Positions 47,184 to 58,231 of a stretch of 64,000 nt of DNA are shown in pieces. Numbering within the stretch: position 1 is the first letter of the stretch; each line of letters begins with the position of its first letter. The notes below the pieces were generated by a model that saw nothing but the letters and a program-made list of their open reading frames with translations, searched no databases and had not been told where the DNA came from. Both the position numbers and the translations under genes were made by a program. The stretch is taken from NCBI RefSeq assembly GCF_027409185.1, contig NC_084463.1, positions 41,766,407 through 41,830,406 on the forward strand. The letters are read 5' to 3'. This DNA is from Cynocephalus volans (Eukaryota; Chordata; Mammalia; Dermoptera; Cynocephalidae).

Positions 47184-47625
47184 CCAGGAAGGCAGACGGA
47201 AGAGCAGAGGAGAAGGCAGCGGTGGCCTCGGCCTCAAAGAGAAAACCCTGCCCGGGCTGCTTGGTGGGCAAACGACCATCGCCAAGACATCTCGCTCCAA
47301 AGAAGTCTCCTTTTGCTAATGTGGCAGCAGCCCAACCGGCCATTTAAAAGGCACCCTCTGGCTTCAAGGGCTCCATCCTCAAGAAGCCGTGGCTCTCGGC
47401 CACCCCATCAGGTGACACTTCTGCTGTCAGGCAGACGGCGGCTTCCAGACAGTTCCCTGGATCTGCTGCTTTGGTTGGAACCATCGGGAAGCCGGTAGCA
47501 ACATCTCTTCCTGTGGCCTCTCCAGTCCCAGAACACCTCAGGACCTGGAGCCCTGCCCAGTCACAGCCCAGTTCACAAATTCGGCAGAATATACGATGCT
47601 CCTTGAAAGAGATTTTGTGGAAAAG
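47184..47625 (+). pseudogene. DIDO1 copy exon 5 (linker, start of TFIIS-like domain)
   Basis: Acceptor CTCTCTCTTGCAG, donor AAAAG/GTGGGC. The frame joins exon 4 in phase and encodes AEEKAAVASASKRKP, then APKKSPFANVAAAQPAI, where a TAA at 47345-47347 replaces a Lys codon. After it come KAPSGFKGSILKKPWLSATP, FPGSAALVGTIGKP and QIRQNIRCSLKEILWKR, the beginning of the TFIIS central-domain-like fold. About 8 codons present in other mammals around the Ala/Pro-rich part are missing. Confidence 0.87.
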
Positions 47626-47764
47626 GTGGGCTGTTGTCCTTGGTTTTTATCTGTGTCAGCTCTTCCATGTATAGGGTGATCACATTGAGATTGCCCCACT
47701 GTTTCAAAAATGTAATATGTCTAAATACAAAGTGTTTATGTAGTTTCTTTTTCATTCCATTCAG

Positions 47765-47924
47765 AGTCAGTGACAGTGATGACTTAATCATGACAGAGAA
47801 AGAAGTAGGAAACATCACCCTTCATCTGGAGAAGGAAATGTTTAACTTGTTTCAAGTTACAGATATTCGCTACATGAGGAAATACCGCAGCCTCCTGTTC
47901 AACCTCAAGGATCCTAAAAATCAG
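47765..47924 (+). pseudogene. DIDO1 copy exon 6 (TFIIS-like domain)
   Basis: 160 nt, acceptor CCATTCAG, donor CAG/GTGTGT. Encodes VSDSDDLIMTEKEVGNITLH, then LEKEMFNLFQVTDIRYMRKY and RSLLFNLKDPKNQ. Open and very similar to functional DIDO1. Confidence 0.9.
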
Positions 47925-49070
47925 GTGTGTGTGGTCTCTGTGTACTGCAATATTCCTGACGCAGAAGGAAACTTGGTGTGTGTTTTCTATTAGCTGAGTT
48001 TCATAGTAATACATCAAACAGCATTTGCAACATTTATATTCTTTCCATGAAAGTTAGAAAGTATTTATATCCTCTGTGACACTTCTGTATGCCCCCATGT
48101 ACTTGGTGTTATTTGAGGATCTTTCTGTTCCCTACCTTAAGTGGACTCTTGTCAGGGATCTCACTGTCTGAAGTTCATCTTTTATTTCACCAGATTAGCC
48201 TCTTCTAAACATTACAGTGCCGAATCACATGCCCATCCCTTCATTTGCTCTAAAGTAAAGTACAGATTCTTTAATCTAGAATATGGCTGTGTCCATATTC
48301 TGGCTACAGACAGCCTTTTCTGCCTTATTTTTTTCTCTCTCAGCACTTGAGTGAGCCCGACAATTTGGGCTACTTCCCAGTAATAATAAGGAGCAGCCCC
48401 TCCAGTTCTCACCATTTCGACGGGTGCTGCAGGGCAGCTCAGTCCTCATAGCAGCTGTGGAGTGGGGGTTGTTCTCCTGTGATTGATCAAAATGGAAATG
48501 AAGTCTGAAAAGGCTGAGCTGCACACCTGCTACAGCCCCTTACCTCCTGCCTCCAGGGCTCACAGTCTTCTGGTCCTGTGTGTCACTCTCTGAGCTCTTA
48601 GCTGTGCAGTAGAACCAGGGTCAGATACTCTGCATCTCATCATGGTTAACAGCCCCCCAGCACAAGTCATTTCTTCCTGTCTATATTCCTAACATTGTAT
48701 CTTTCTGACCTGTATTCCAAATTATGTACATGGTTTTGTTTTTCCTGAGGAGGTGAGTTTTATTTTTTAAAGAAGAGTCAGTACAATGTGGGCCTTGCTT
48801 GACTTTGACACCCATGTTTTCTGGGCCTCCATTTGTTTTCAGCTGGGTGGCCTGGTGCCTGCTCTCAAGGGACTGTTTGGGGAGGCAGGTGAGGTTGTGC
48901 CTCTGCAGGGCTCTGTGCAGCGCAGCCCTCCATTGAAAGCTTCTGTCTTTGTCCTGTGGTCCTTGAACCTCCAGGCAGAGCTTCTTGTGCTGCTTTGTTG
49001 TTTCTGTAGCCTCCACATTAACACACACAGATATTGTTTGAATGAATGAATGAAAGATGTTTCTTTATAG
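47925..49070 (+). other. Intron 6 of the DIDO1 copy
   Basis: GTGTGT to TTCTTTATAG. Short frames on both strands (48681-49049) have no recognisable homology. Confidence 0.55.
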
Positions 49071-49187
49071 GGACTCTTCCGTCATGTTTTGCGTGGAGAA
49101 ATCTCTTTGGCAAAACTTGTGAGAATGAAGCCAGAAGAACTTGGATCTAAGGAAATTTCCCTGTGGCGAGAGAAACTGATGAAATCT
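49071..49187 (+). pseudogene. DIDO1 copy exon 7 (end of TFIIS-like domain)
   Basis: 117 nt (39 codons), acceptor TCTTTATAG, donor TCT/GTGAGT. Encodes GLFRHVLRGEISLAKLVRMK followed by PEELGSKEISLWREKLMKS. Open. Confidence 0.9.
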
Positions 49188-49330
49188 GTGAGTACTGACT
49201 TACGATGGCTGCTTCAGATACCAGAGACTTAACTTTACCAGAAGTAAATTAATAGACCATTTGCAGGAGTGATATGCTTTCCTCCTGGAAAACAAGGTGT
49301 AGGGCTTGATTGTTGTCTTTTTTATTTTAG

Positions 49331-49437
49331 GCGATAGAGTCCAGAATTAAATTGTGTAATGAAAACAAAAAGACTGACATTAAAAACAGGAAACCATTCC
49401 CAATATAAAAGATTCTACACTCCTGTCAGACTTAGAT
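49331..49437 (+). pseudogene. DIDO1 copy exon 8 (frameshift, lost donor)
   Basis: Acceptor TTTATTTTAG. Begins AIESRIKLCNENKKT. Two extra A residues in the run at 49382-49386 shift the frame, giving TAA at 49406-49408. In the other frame the DIDO1 text continues (QETIPN, then KDSTLLSDL). The exon end reads TTAGAT/ATGAGC: the expected GTGAGC donor is ATGAGC, so splicing here is disabled unless a cryptic site is used. Confidence 0.85.
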
Positions 49438-49490
49438 ATGAGCATTTGGTATTTTCAGGTTTCACAAAAGATAGAGTAAAATTTATCCAT

Positions 49491-49552
49491 TTGAAATGTT
49501 TTTAGGGTGCTCGCATCGGCAGCACATATACTAAAATTGAAATGTTTTTAGG
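49491..49552 (+). pseudogene. RNU6 (fragment): Truncated U6 snRNA retrocopy (first 30 nt) with target duplication
   Basis: 49507-49536 matches the first 30 nt of U6 snRNA (GTGCTCGC, then TCGGCAGCACATATACTAAA) with one T to A change at position 9. It is flanked by a perfect 16-bp direct repeat TTGAAATGTTTTTAGG at 49491-49506 and 49537-49552. The internal ACTAAAA of U6 forms the 3' end, as expected if it primed L1 reverse transcription. It cannot make a functional U6. Confidence 0.9.
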
Positions 49553-49748
49553 TGTCTTTAGTTATTGGGCAGGACACTGAGCTTATAACAGATATATATA
49601 ATTTTATTAATTGTCAAGTACTTGTATCCAGTGATCTTTTTTTTTTTCATCCAGTGGTTCTTAATCACATCAGACTTTTTTCATGTGTGCTGTTAATTTG
49701 GAAGTGGCATTGGAAAATAAATTACCTAGTCATTTTTTTTTCTTTCAG

Positions 49749-49884
49749 GAACAGCAAGAATCAGTACAAGCTGTCCCTGAGAAAAGCCCCCAGCCCCTTC
49801 TAGACGTCCGTAGCAGTTTGTTGAAAAACACAACAAGCCAGCATGAGGCGCATCTTTTTAATCTAAATTGTAAAATCTGTACAG
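49749..49884 (+). pseudogene. DIDO1 copy exon 9
   Basis: Acceptor TTTTCTTTCAG, donor ACAG/GTGAGC. Encodes EQQESVQAVPEKSPQPLLDV, then RSSLLKNTTSQHEAHLFNLN and CKICTG. Open. The HLF.LNCKICTG motif typical of the DIDO/PHF3 linker is intact. Confidence 0.9.
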
Positions 49885-50124
49885 GTGAGCATAATTTTGG
49901 GATCCCATTAAACTGGATTTTGCTTAAAATCACTAATCCTTCCAAATGCGATGTTAAACCAAAAAAAAAGGGAGGGGGGTTGAATGGATTTCTGGAGTTT
50001 ATGAAGTTAGCTCCTCTCTTTGCATTGTTGCTTTTGGGTTCTCGTAAGTAATTACCTGCTCAGGAGCACGCTGTGGTCTTGGATGTGTCAGATTTCTCAC
50101 CATGTCTTTCCTCATCTACCTCAG

Positions 50125-50629
50125 GTCAGATTTCCTCATCAGAAGATGAGCCACCTCTGAAAAAACAGAAATTGTTGGCTTCTGCTAAGAAAGAAGACTT
50201 AAAATCCAAGTGTGTCAGCTCTCCATCGGATCCAGTTCCTAACTCAGCTGATGAAGGAATACCAGGAACTCTGCCCAGAAATGCTTCTGAACCAGACCTG
50301 GAAAGTGCTTCTCATCCAAACCTGGAGAGAAAGTATTTCCCTGGGCCCCCAGGAGATGTCATTCTTGAGCTCTCCCTAGTGGAAGGCCGTGGGGATGCAG
50401 TGGTCACCACTGTCACTATGTCCAGCTGGGACTCCAGGACTGCTCCAAGTGGATCGTGCACAGTGACAGCCTCCATACCAGCCCAGCCAGACAGTGCCCA
50501 TGTGGTAGAAACCAAACAAGGCACACTGATGCCTGCTTTGACTTCTTTGGCGGTGCCCAGGTTCATACTGGCTAAGCCGTCCTCATCCCCTGACCCAGGA
50601 CACTTGTCAGTTCCATCAGAGAATATCAG
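50125..50629 (+). pseudogene. DIDO1 copy exon 10 (Ser/Pro-rich linker)
   Basis: 505 nt, acceptor TCTACCTCAG, donor ATCAG/GTGTGT. Encodes QISSSEDEPPLKKQKLLASA, then ASHPNLERKYFPGPPGD and PRFILAKPSSSPDP. A continuous frame of about 168 codons with no stop, aligned with DIDO1 over its whole length. Confidence 0.9.
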
Positions 50630-50921
50630 GTGTGTATTTTAGATATAGTCTGAAAGAGCCAATGAAGTTTTCTTTTGAACTAATGAACGGAAAGGCAATT
50701 GGTGATTTCAACTCTGAGTTTTACTCAGAAATACAATTCAGTTTGTTTTTCTCTTACCAAAATGTCTATTTATATCATTATGATTAAAGCGTTTATTGGC
50801 AAAAGTAAGCTACCAAAACTTGTAGGAATTCACTTTTACTTTTAAACACACAGTCTTCATTGTTTTGAAATTCTCATTGTACAAGAGAGATTTCCTTATT
50901 TTTCCTGGTTTTGTTTTACAG

Positions 50922-51075
50922 TGTCTCAGAGTCACGTTCCTCTCCAGAAGGAGATATGACCTGCTTTTTATCTCAACTCAGCACCATTTGGAAAGGATTT
51001 ATTAACATGAAAAGTGTAGCAAAATTTGTCACTAAGGCATATCCTGTCTCTGTGTGTTCTGATTATCTCAGTGAG
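50922..51075 (+). pseudogene. DIDO1 copy exon 11 (start of SPOC domain)
   Basis: Acceptor GTTTTACAG, donor GTGAG/GTTAGT. Encodes SESRSSPEGDMTCF, then LSTIWKGFINMKSVAKFVTK and AYPVSVCSDYLSE, the beginning of the SPOC beta-barrel. Open. Confidence 0.9.
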
Positions 51076-51787
51076 GTTAGTACCAAAAGTATATGTGTGT
51101 GTGCTTTTGTGTATGTGTCTTTCACAGGAGTTCCTCTACTACGGGCAGACATGTGACACTCTTACGCTGGCTGCCTGGGCACTTAAATACCTCCAAAGGC
51201 AAGATAATGGTTGCCACAGTGGGTCAGCCGGTCATGCAGTTTGCACAGAGCAGAAATTTGGCTGAGCAGTTGGGCAGCCCAGTGATCTGTTTAGCAGTGA
51301 TCTGTTTAGCAAGGGCATTTACCACACGTGTGTGCCCAGCCACCAGCATGGCCAGGTGTCTATAACCTGCATAGTGTGGGTGGCAGGTGTAACCCCCTGA
51401 CAGGTCTTTCATTTTTCAAAGTTAACAAAGATGGCACTAGAATTTATGACCTTAGGAAGGAGTGGCAAGTCAGTTATCCTGGTAATAACTGAATCATTAC
51501 TGTATGTGTGTGTGTGTGTGTGTTCACAAAAGATAACGTAAAAAGGTTGGGCAGCAGTTTCTAAACAATCCTGTTTATCAGAAGGTTATTATACCACCTT
51601 TGGGTTTGGGAGCTTGTAATCCTGGATGGTAGTTCACCAGTCAGTATTTACTACAGTTATCACCATTTTCCTTGGAATTGTTGTTTTCTTGAAGTTTGGG
51701 TTGTTTGGTGCCTTCATGTTACTGCATTAGTCTCTTTTTGAACACTAGAGTTTCACAGGTGATTTACTCAAAGTACTTTTTATTTAG

Positions 51788-51877
51788 GACTTGCCCAACA
51801 CAATTCACATCGGTGGGAGGATCGCACCGAAGATGGTTTGGGACTATGTTGGTGAACTCAAGTCTTCTGTGTCTAAG
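51788..51877 (+). pseudogene. DIDO1 copy exon 12 (SPOC domain)
   Basis: 90 nt (30 codons), acceptor TTATTTAG, donor AAG/GTATCC. Encodes DLPNTIHIGGRIAPKMVWDY followed by VGELKSSVSK. The GGRI...VWDYV core is intact. Confidence 0.9.
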
Positions 51878-52771
51878 GTATCCGCTTATAGTATAGTCTC
51901 TGCAACAATGGAACATAGAGCTTATTTAAACATCTTTTTTAACCTTTCATTTTGATGGTTCACGCTTGAAATGTCAGCCTGCAACTTACTAGATACTTTC
52001 AGGTGAATGTTAAAATAAGTTTATATAGTTACATTCCTGTGTGATGGTGTGTTTGAGAAATACGGTGATAGAAGGGGTTTTTTTCCTTTACTGTAATCAT
52101 ATGATTACATTTTAGTAAAAAAATGTAAAAACTTTATTTTCTCATTTTTATTTTTATTTTTTTATGATTGAAGGAGTACAGTGGGAATTTGGAGGTGATC
52201 TGCAAAAGGCACCGAGCCTGGGCTCTTGAATGGGTTTTGGTTTTCTGGGAACCCCTGAGGTTTAGCTACAGCTGCGTGTGTCTGTATGTACAGTTTTCCA
52301 TCAGATTCCCAAGAGGGTTTAGACCCTGTGCCTAGTTTAACCCTCCCATGTGGAGACACACAGGGAATGGCTGCAGATCATGCAGCTGCTCACCATGCCC
52401 ACAGCCGCTGTGCATGCGGGAAAGCTTACTTTGCTCCAGATGCAGCTAAGCCTACACCTTACATGGCCTGTGCCTCTCACAGGACAGTTCTCTGAAATCG
52501 AGGCTGTGAGTGGAAGTCATTTTAAAGAGTCTCCTGCTGAAACCAAGTTTTGAGTCGGAAAGTCGGATGCTTGATTGTGAGTTTCTTTTACTACTTCATT
52601 ATCTCATTGTTTCAAATGTTGGACAATAAGGCTATGAAAGTCAAAATCAGAATTGCTAAAATCTCCCATTTCAGGCTGTACTTTTGAGGTTTGGGTACAA
52701 ATTTTAAAGCAGATGCTTTCCTCGCATGGCCACAGGTGAAGGCTTTCCCCTGTCCTCTGTTTGCCTTGTAG
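51878..52771 (+). other. Intron 12 of the DIDO1 copy
   Basis: GTATCC to CCTTGTAG. No recognised feature. 52140-52165 is a T-rich run. Confidence 0.6.
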
Positions 52772-52967
52772 GAGGTCTGTCTGATCCGCTTTCACCCCCT
52801 GACAGAGGAAGAAGAGGTTGCCTACGTTTCTCTCTACTCCTACTTGAGCAGTCGTGGCCATTTTGGTGTTGTACCTAATAAGACCAGGCACATCAAGAAC
52901 CTCTACCTCATCCCACTGGGTGCTAAGGACCCTATTCCATCCTCACTCTTGCCCTTTGAGGGACCAG
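52772..52967 (+). pseudogene. DIDO1 copy exon 13 (end of SPOC domain)
   Basis: Acceptor TTGCCTTGTAG, donor ACCAG/GTAAGC. Encodes EVCLIRFHPLTEEEEVAYVS, then LYSYLSSRGHFGVVPNKTRH and IKNLYLIPLGAKDPIP. The R and K residues of the basic surface used by SPOC to bind phosphopeptides look largely kept. Open. Confidence 0.9.
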
Positions 52968-54734
52968 GTAAGCACCAACTTTCTGGGTGGTGATGAGGAA
53001 CATCTGATACCCACCCCTTTTCTCCCCCTGACATGGAGTCCTGCTGAGTTGTCGCAAGGTAGATCTGTCATATCCAGCCATGAGTCTCTGGGAACAGAAT
53101 TGTGAAATACAGATGAAGCCATGTTTAGCAGAATAATTCATCCTGTAGGGTAGAGGAGTGTGACACTAGGAGTGCCCCTTGTTTGTAGCATAAATTATCT
53201 CTGAAAAGTTGTATATGAAGGAAAAGGCCCACAGCTCACAATCAGCCTGTCATGGCCTCAGATCAGTGGGTTGATCAATTGCTCAGGGTCAGTGGAGAGG
53301 AAAGGCAGTGCTTTGTATCTGCTCCTGTCATAGTCTTCTCTCTAAATGGAACTCATGTTTTAGTCTCAGCCCTGGAGTAAGCAGATGTCAATAAGTGACT
53401 TTCTTCCTTGCACATACAAAAAATAGTGATATATATAGAAGAATATTTCTGGAAATAGTTACTTTTATGTCTACTGCTCAAATTTTATTAAGTTATTTCA
53501 TCTTTGGCAAATTACTTTTTGTTTGCTTCTCCTTAGAAAGTACTGTGGGAAAGGGTTATTTATAAGTTAACCTAAAAGACTATTTCAGATTTGTCAAGGG
53601 TTGAGGGTGATTCCAAGGGGAGCAGGTCTGTTAGTGTCCAGTTTTCTTTGCCCCTCAGAGGAAATTGATGTGACTTCAATTAGTAAATTGGCACCAGCTG
53701 CCTAAATTGGAGTGTTCTTGGCCACGAAGTCCCCAGAGGATTGCTCTTATCTGAAAGCTGGTGTTTCTGACACACAGCAAGTGCTCTTCCAAGTGCTTTG
53801 TCATAGTGGCAGCAACTAAACACCCTGAGCACTGACAGGTGCTGCCTAGACCCTGTGCCTTTGTCCCCATCAACAGCTGCACCCACACGTCACCTAAGCC
53901 AGGTGGGATCCTGTAGGGGTCCCTCCACTTCATGGGCTTGTTCAGGGGCTGGAATCCATCACCCCCAGCATGCCCCAGGCACCGACTGGAACCCATTCTT
54001 AACACCTGGCATGGGCTTGGCTTGTGCCAACTTTCTGGAATTAAATGCCCATAGAGGTATTGATTGGTATCAGTATGTACCTCTTGTCCTTGGTTTCTTT
54101 TCCCATACATGTGGCTTAATTCTACTACTGAGTCTGAGACTAGACCTTCCACCATGAACTCAAGGGACACAGACATGGGGCTAAAAAGTCTTCATATACA
54201 CTGTACACGCTGGTGTTTTGGAGGGCATCAGGTGGGGGTGTCGCCTCTGTGAAAGTGGAAGATGGCACATTTAACTGCACCTGGTCTTTAAATATCTCAC
54301 CTACCTTCTTGCTTATTTTCACACACTTTATGGATAGTAAACCTCACAGTAGCCCTCATATGGGAGGTGGGTAAGTAGCATCCTGTGCCCAGCTGGTGCC
54401 CGGCCTCCCACAGGGCTGCCTCCTCCCTGCTGCAGCCGGCATGGCCTTTGCTTCTGCGCTTTCTTGGGACACACACCACTCTCCAGGTAAAAACTCATGA
54501 CACAGGAGCTGCAAAAATGGGGTGAGCCCAGAGTTACCCCCGGGAAACCTGGTCCTCTCTTGCTCCTCCCTTAGATGTGGAGCACAGTTGGGGGTGTTCA
54601 TGTGGCCCTTTGCCCTCATTTGTTTGGTATTGTCATGCTGGACACCTGTATTACAGCAGGGTAGAGCTTCTTTAAATTTGAGACAAGTCCCTTCATCTCA
54701 GTAAGCATTGCTTCTAAGGTCCAAGATAAGTGAA

Positions 54735-54800
54735 TTTTATTGTTTCTTCCATGAATATAAGTTTTGGTTTTATTGTTTCTTCCAGGAATATAAGTTATTT
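54735..54800. repeat. 33-bp tandem duplication
   Basis: TTTTATTGTTTCTTCC then TGAATATAAGTTTTGG, repeated at 54768 with two or three changes. Local duplication, age unknown. Confidence 0.8.
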
Positions 54801-56833
54801 CCAAGTGCTAGTTATATTTCAAATATTCATGGAACCGTAACATGACATAAATATGTGAGTGAGGTGATAAGACTTGACTATCTCAAGATAGGAGTATGCA
54901 TTTTGGGACAGGCCTATTTAAATTTGAAATCTTTGGGAAGATTGCTGGGGATGTTCAAAACTGTGGAGCTTCACTAGATCATCTCCCAGTGTGTGCAGAT
55001 GAGATGGGCGAGAGTTGAAAGTATCTAAAAACCAGCAGCTTATTAGATGTCAATCTCTAGATAGCTCACTGTTTTCAAGACCAACACAAATATTACGTAA
55101 CATCACCTATGATAAATATGACAACAAAGGTCAAAGCCAGCTTGTCAGGGCTGAGATACCCTAATTCTTTTCATCTATAAGCATATTAGGGTATTAAAAA
55201 TAGTTGGAGAGAAGCACCTTACAGAGCCTGGGGACTGTGTCTTCCTGAGTTTAACACAATGGTTAACCCAGCACACGTAGTTGATTGATGCAAGAAATTT
55301 GATTTGTGCAGGAGCCCTGATGTTAGACCTTTAGAAGTTGAGCCTTTCCCTGAGTGAGGTAGTCCCTGGTGACTTCCGCATGCAAAGACCCCCCCAGTCC
55401 TTGCCATCCAGTGCCCCACCCTGGACAAGCGCACTCCTACTTCTGCTCCTGAGACCAAGTTTGTAGGGAGAGAGCCTGGCTTACAGAGCTGCCCCACAGA
55501 CAGAACTTCAGCTGTGACTCAGTAGGTCCAAATGTGCTCAGCAGGTAAACCTGTACTGAAGCTATGGGACCATCTGCAGCAGAGATACTGGGTCCACAAA
55601 GGCCGTGATAGCTGATTTAACAATTGACCAAACCCCAAAACTGTCTGTTTCAATTAGCTATAAAGTATTCGGTAAATAGCTATTACGGTGAAAGAAGTAG
55701 TATTTGAAGATAAAATACCCATAATGAATGCTAATTAGGAAATTAACTTGATGAGTTGCTCTTCGCATTGGCCAAGCAGGAAATTTTGGAAGTGCTCTTC
55801 AGTGTGGTGGCCAGACGCCACATGCTATCCCCTCCTTTGCCTTTTCTTTTGCTGACACACTGCTGTTACCAGATGGGGCAGGGAGAGGACGTTTTGACAG
55901 AAAGTTCTCATGAGAGGAGGGTGTCATGGTACTAGGATATGTTGTGATCACAGCTCACCCAGGGGTGCCTTCAACACGAATCTCTTACACAGCAGCCTGT
56001 GAAGCGGGAGACCTTTAGGACACCCTTAAGCAGGGAGGGGAGCAGAGCGGCGTCAGTCTGCGGAGGCCGGGTTGCCCGAGTTCAACCTGGTGTCCTCCTC
56101 CTAAGTGGCGGGCAGGACATCCACCTGCACTTGTGTGCTCAGCTGTCAGTAATCAATTCCGTACTGAATTTTGGAAGACTCACAGCAAACATATTTAGAA
56201 CTATGAAAACAACCATGTGAAGTGATGTGTGATCATCTCTAAATCGCAAAAAGAACAGGACAATCTTAGCAGTGCTTTAAATTGTAAGAAAAAAGTGTGA
56301 TTATCTCCTGTATATTATGTAATGTTATCTGTAAACTGAATTTATACAGTTTGACTGATTGTATCCTTATGCTATTGAAACAAATATTCTGTCCTTTGTG
56401 AATCATTTTTCTGTAAGTTACTGTTTGTGACTTGGCTGTTTAGTTAGTTCCCCTTTGGGAATTCTTGATGGAGTGTGACTGTGGGGGTGGGAGATCATTA
56501 TGGGAATGTTAGCATTCCTGATGTAAGTTGTCACAACTTAGGATCTTTGGAGTAACGTTTCTTAACAAATACCTATTCTGTAAACTGATGCTGTGCCCTG
56601 AAGCTCCCAGTCTGTCTCCATGTGACTGTCCTTCCCCACCAGTGTGCTGAATGCCTCGGCGCTTTACTTAAGCACAAGCCCCGGTGTTTACAAAGACTAG
56701 AACATTAGCTAGTTTTTGATAAATTAATGCTCATTGAATTTTTTTCTAAGCCTCAAACATCTACTCTAGCTATTTCAGTCACCATTATTGTTTCATTCAT
56801 TGTAATTCTGGTACCAGAAACTAATGAATTTAC

Positions 56834-56900
56834 TGGTGCACTCACTGGCTGAGTGCCGGTCACGAAAAAGACAAAAAAAAATAATAATAATAATAATAAT
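56834..56900 (+). mobile_element. Very short SINE with target-site duplication
   Basis: A core reading GCACTCACTGGCTGAGTGCC then GGTCACGAAAAAGAC, an A-run and (AAT)n tail, flanked by TAATGAATTTAC at 56822-56833 and 56900-56911. The core looks like an internally deleted tRNA-derived SINE. I recall similar text in colugo (CYN-type) SINEs but could not check this. Confidence 0.65.
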
Positions 56901-57536
56901 AATGAATTTACCTAATGTTTTTTGTGCTTTACTGATTATGCAATCCTATTGGTCGTTGTAAATTGAGTTGAATTGGTCCTTAATCATTAACACATAATAC
57001 TAGTATATTTAGCTTAACTTATGTGTTGCAACTCATAAGTGAATGACAAAAAGGGCTGTTACCTTCTGGATATGTCACAAGAGGCACATAGGAGCATATC
57101 TGAGATCCGTTTGTTTAAAAGACATGCTGGTCCACATGCACTTTTGATCCCTGCAGGTGAACAATGTTAGTCTTTGCTGTAGTGCCCTTCCCGCCGCCTC
57201 CACCATGCTATTGCTTTAGCATTGTGTGTAATTTTTTATAAAACATGTAACAAGTTCTGACAGTTGGGGTGAGTTTACTCGTGAATTGGGCGCTTGGTTC
57301 TGTAGTTGGTGGCTAGGGGGCTAATCCCTCCTTTTCAGCGGCCACCATCAGGGCTGGGTAGGCCTGGTGGTGACTTCGTGGGACGGGAACCACAAGCTTA
57401 TTTGCAATAAGCTCCTCAAACACTTGGCTTTATTTTCCCACAGGATTTCCCACATGAAAGCCCTTAATAAAATTTACCTCTGAAGGATGAAAACTGGATT
57501 TAGATTCTAAAATTCACACAAATATTTTGTTTTCAG

Positions 57537-58231
57537 GTCTTGAGTCACCACGTCCAAATATAATCCTTGGATTAGTAATCTGTCCTAAAATAAAACGTCC
57601 TTCAAGTGCTGGAGAGTTAGACAGGATTGAGAAGAAACGGCCCCGACTTCAACAGGAAGAAGTGGACGTTTCCATCTACCCCAAGATAACCGCAGCCCCG
57701 CGGTCTGAGGAGAAGCCCTCCAAGTGTCCCCTGTACCCTGCAGGCACCGCTGTTGGCACCACACCCACAGGGTCCCCTCCACCTCCACCCTCTCTTCCAG
57801 AAACATCAGTGTTAAAAATACAGTCATCCATCAAGCCAGGAGCTACCCAGATTGACACAGCCTCATCTAAGCGAGCAGCAGTCACTACAGCAACTTCCTG
57901 TGTCGTGTCAAATATGTGGAAAACAGCTTCACCACTGGAATCCATCTTGCAAATTCTCTTCAGAAAGAAGAAATCATTTGAGCCCCCTGCCAAGGAGTCT
58001 GTCGGAGCTCTTCCTTCCTTCCACCAGGACTCCAACACCACGGCAGACGACGGGGTGTCCGCAGCTCCTTGGCCAGATCCGACTGTTCAGCCGTTTGGTC
58101 AGTTCTCAAAGGCTCAGGCTCTAGAGGAAGAGGAGGAGGATCAGCCGCACAGCCCTGAAGAAGAGCAGAACCTGGAGAGAGCCTTGGATGCACAGCTCGC
58201 CAAGCGAGGGAAAATAGTGATTATTAGTTAA
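57537..58231 (+). pseudogene. DIDO1 copy exon 14 (C-terminal coding part)
   Basis: Acceptor TTTGTTTTCAG. Frame in phase from exon 13: GLESPRPNIILGLVICPKIK, then GSPPPPPSLPETSVLKIQSS, then KTASPLESILQILFRKKKSF, then FGQFSKAQALEEEEEDQ and AQLAKRG. It then ends KIVIIS and TAA at 58229-58231. In the long isoform the text goes on after RRG into a further exon. Here the exon runs through that junction and stops, like the middle-length isoform. The frame has no lesion over about 231 codons. Confidence 0.9.

Larger units (their letters stand above)
52968..57536 (+). other. Intron 13 of the DIDO1 copy
   Basis: 4.6 kb with a 33-bp tandem duplication (54735-54800) and a short SINE (56834-56900). Frames on both strands around 53670-54180 have no recognised homology. 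Confidence 0.6.

Noticed and set aside
53676..54176. 166-codon minus-strand frame in intron 13
   Set aside because: No recognisable domain, no splice or poly(A) support; composition typical of chance frames in GC-rich intron.
23163..58231. Interpreting the DIDO1 exons as the functional gene
   Set aside because: Two nonsense codons and two frameshifts in three separate exons, a lost donor and destroyed PHD ligands are more than sequencing error would usually give, and the long last exon is absent.
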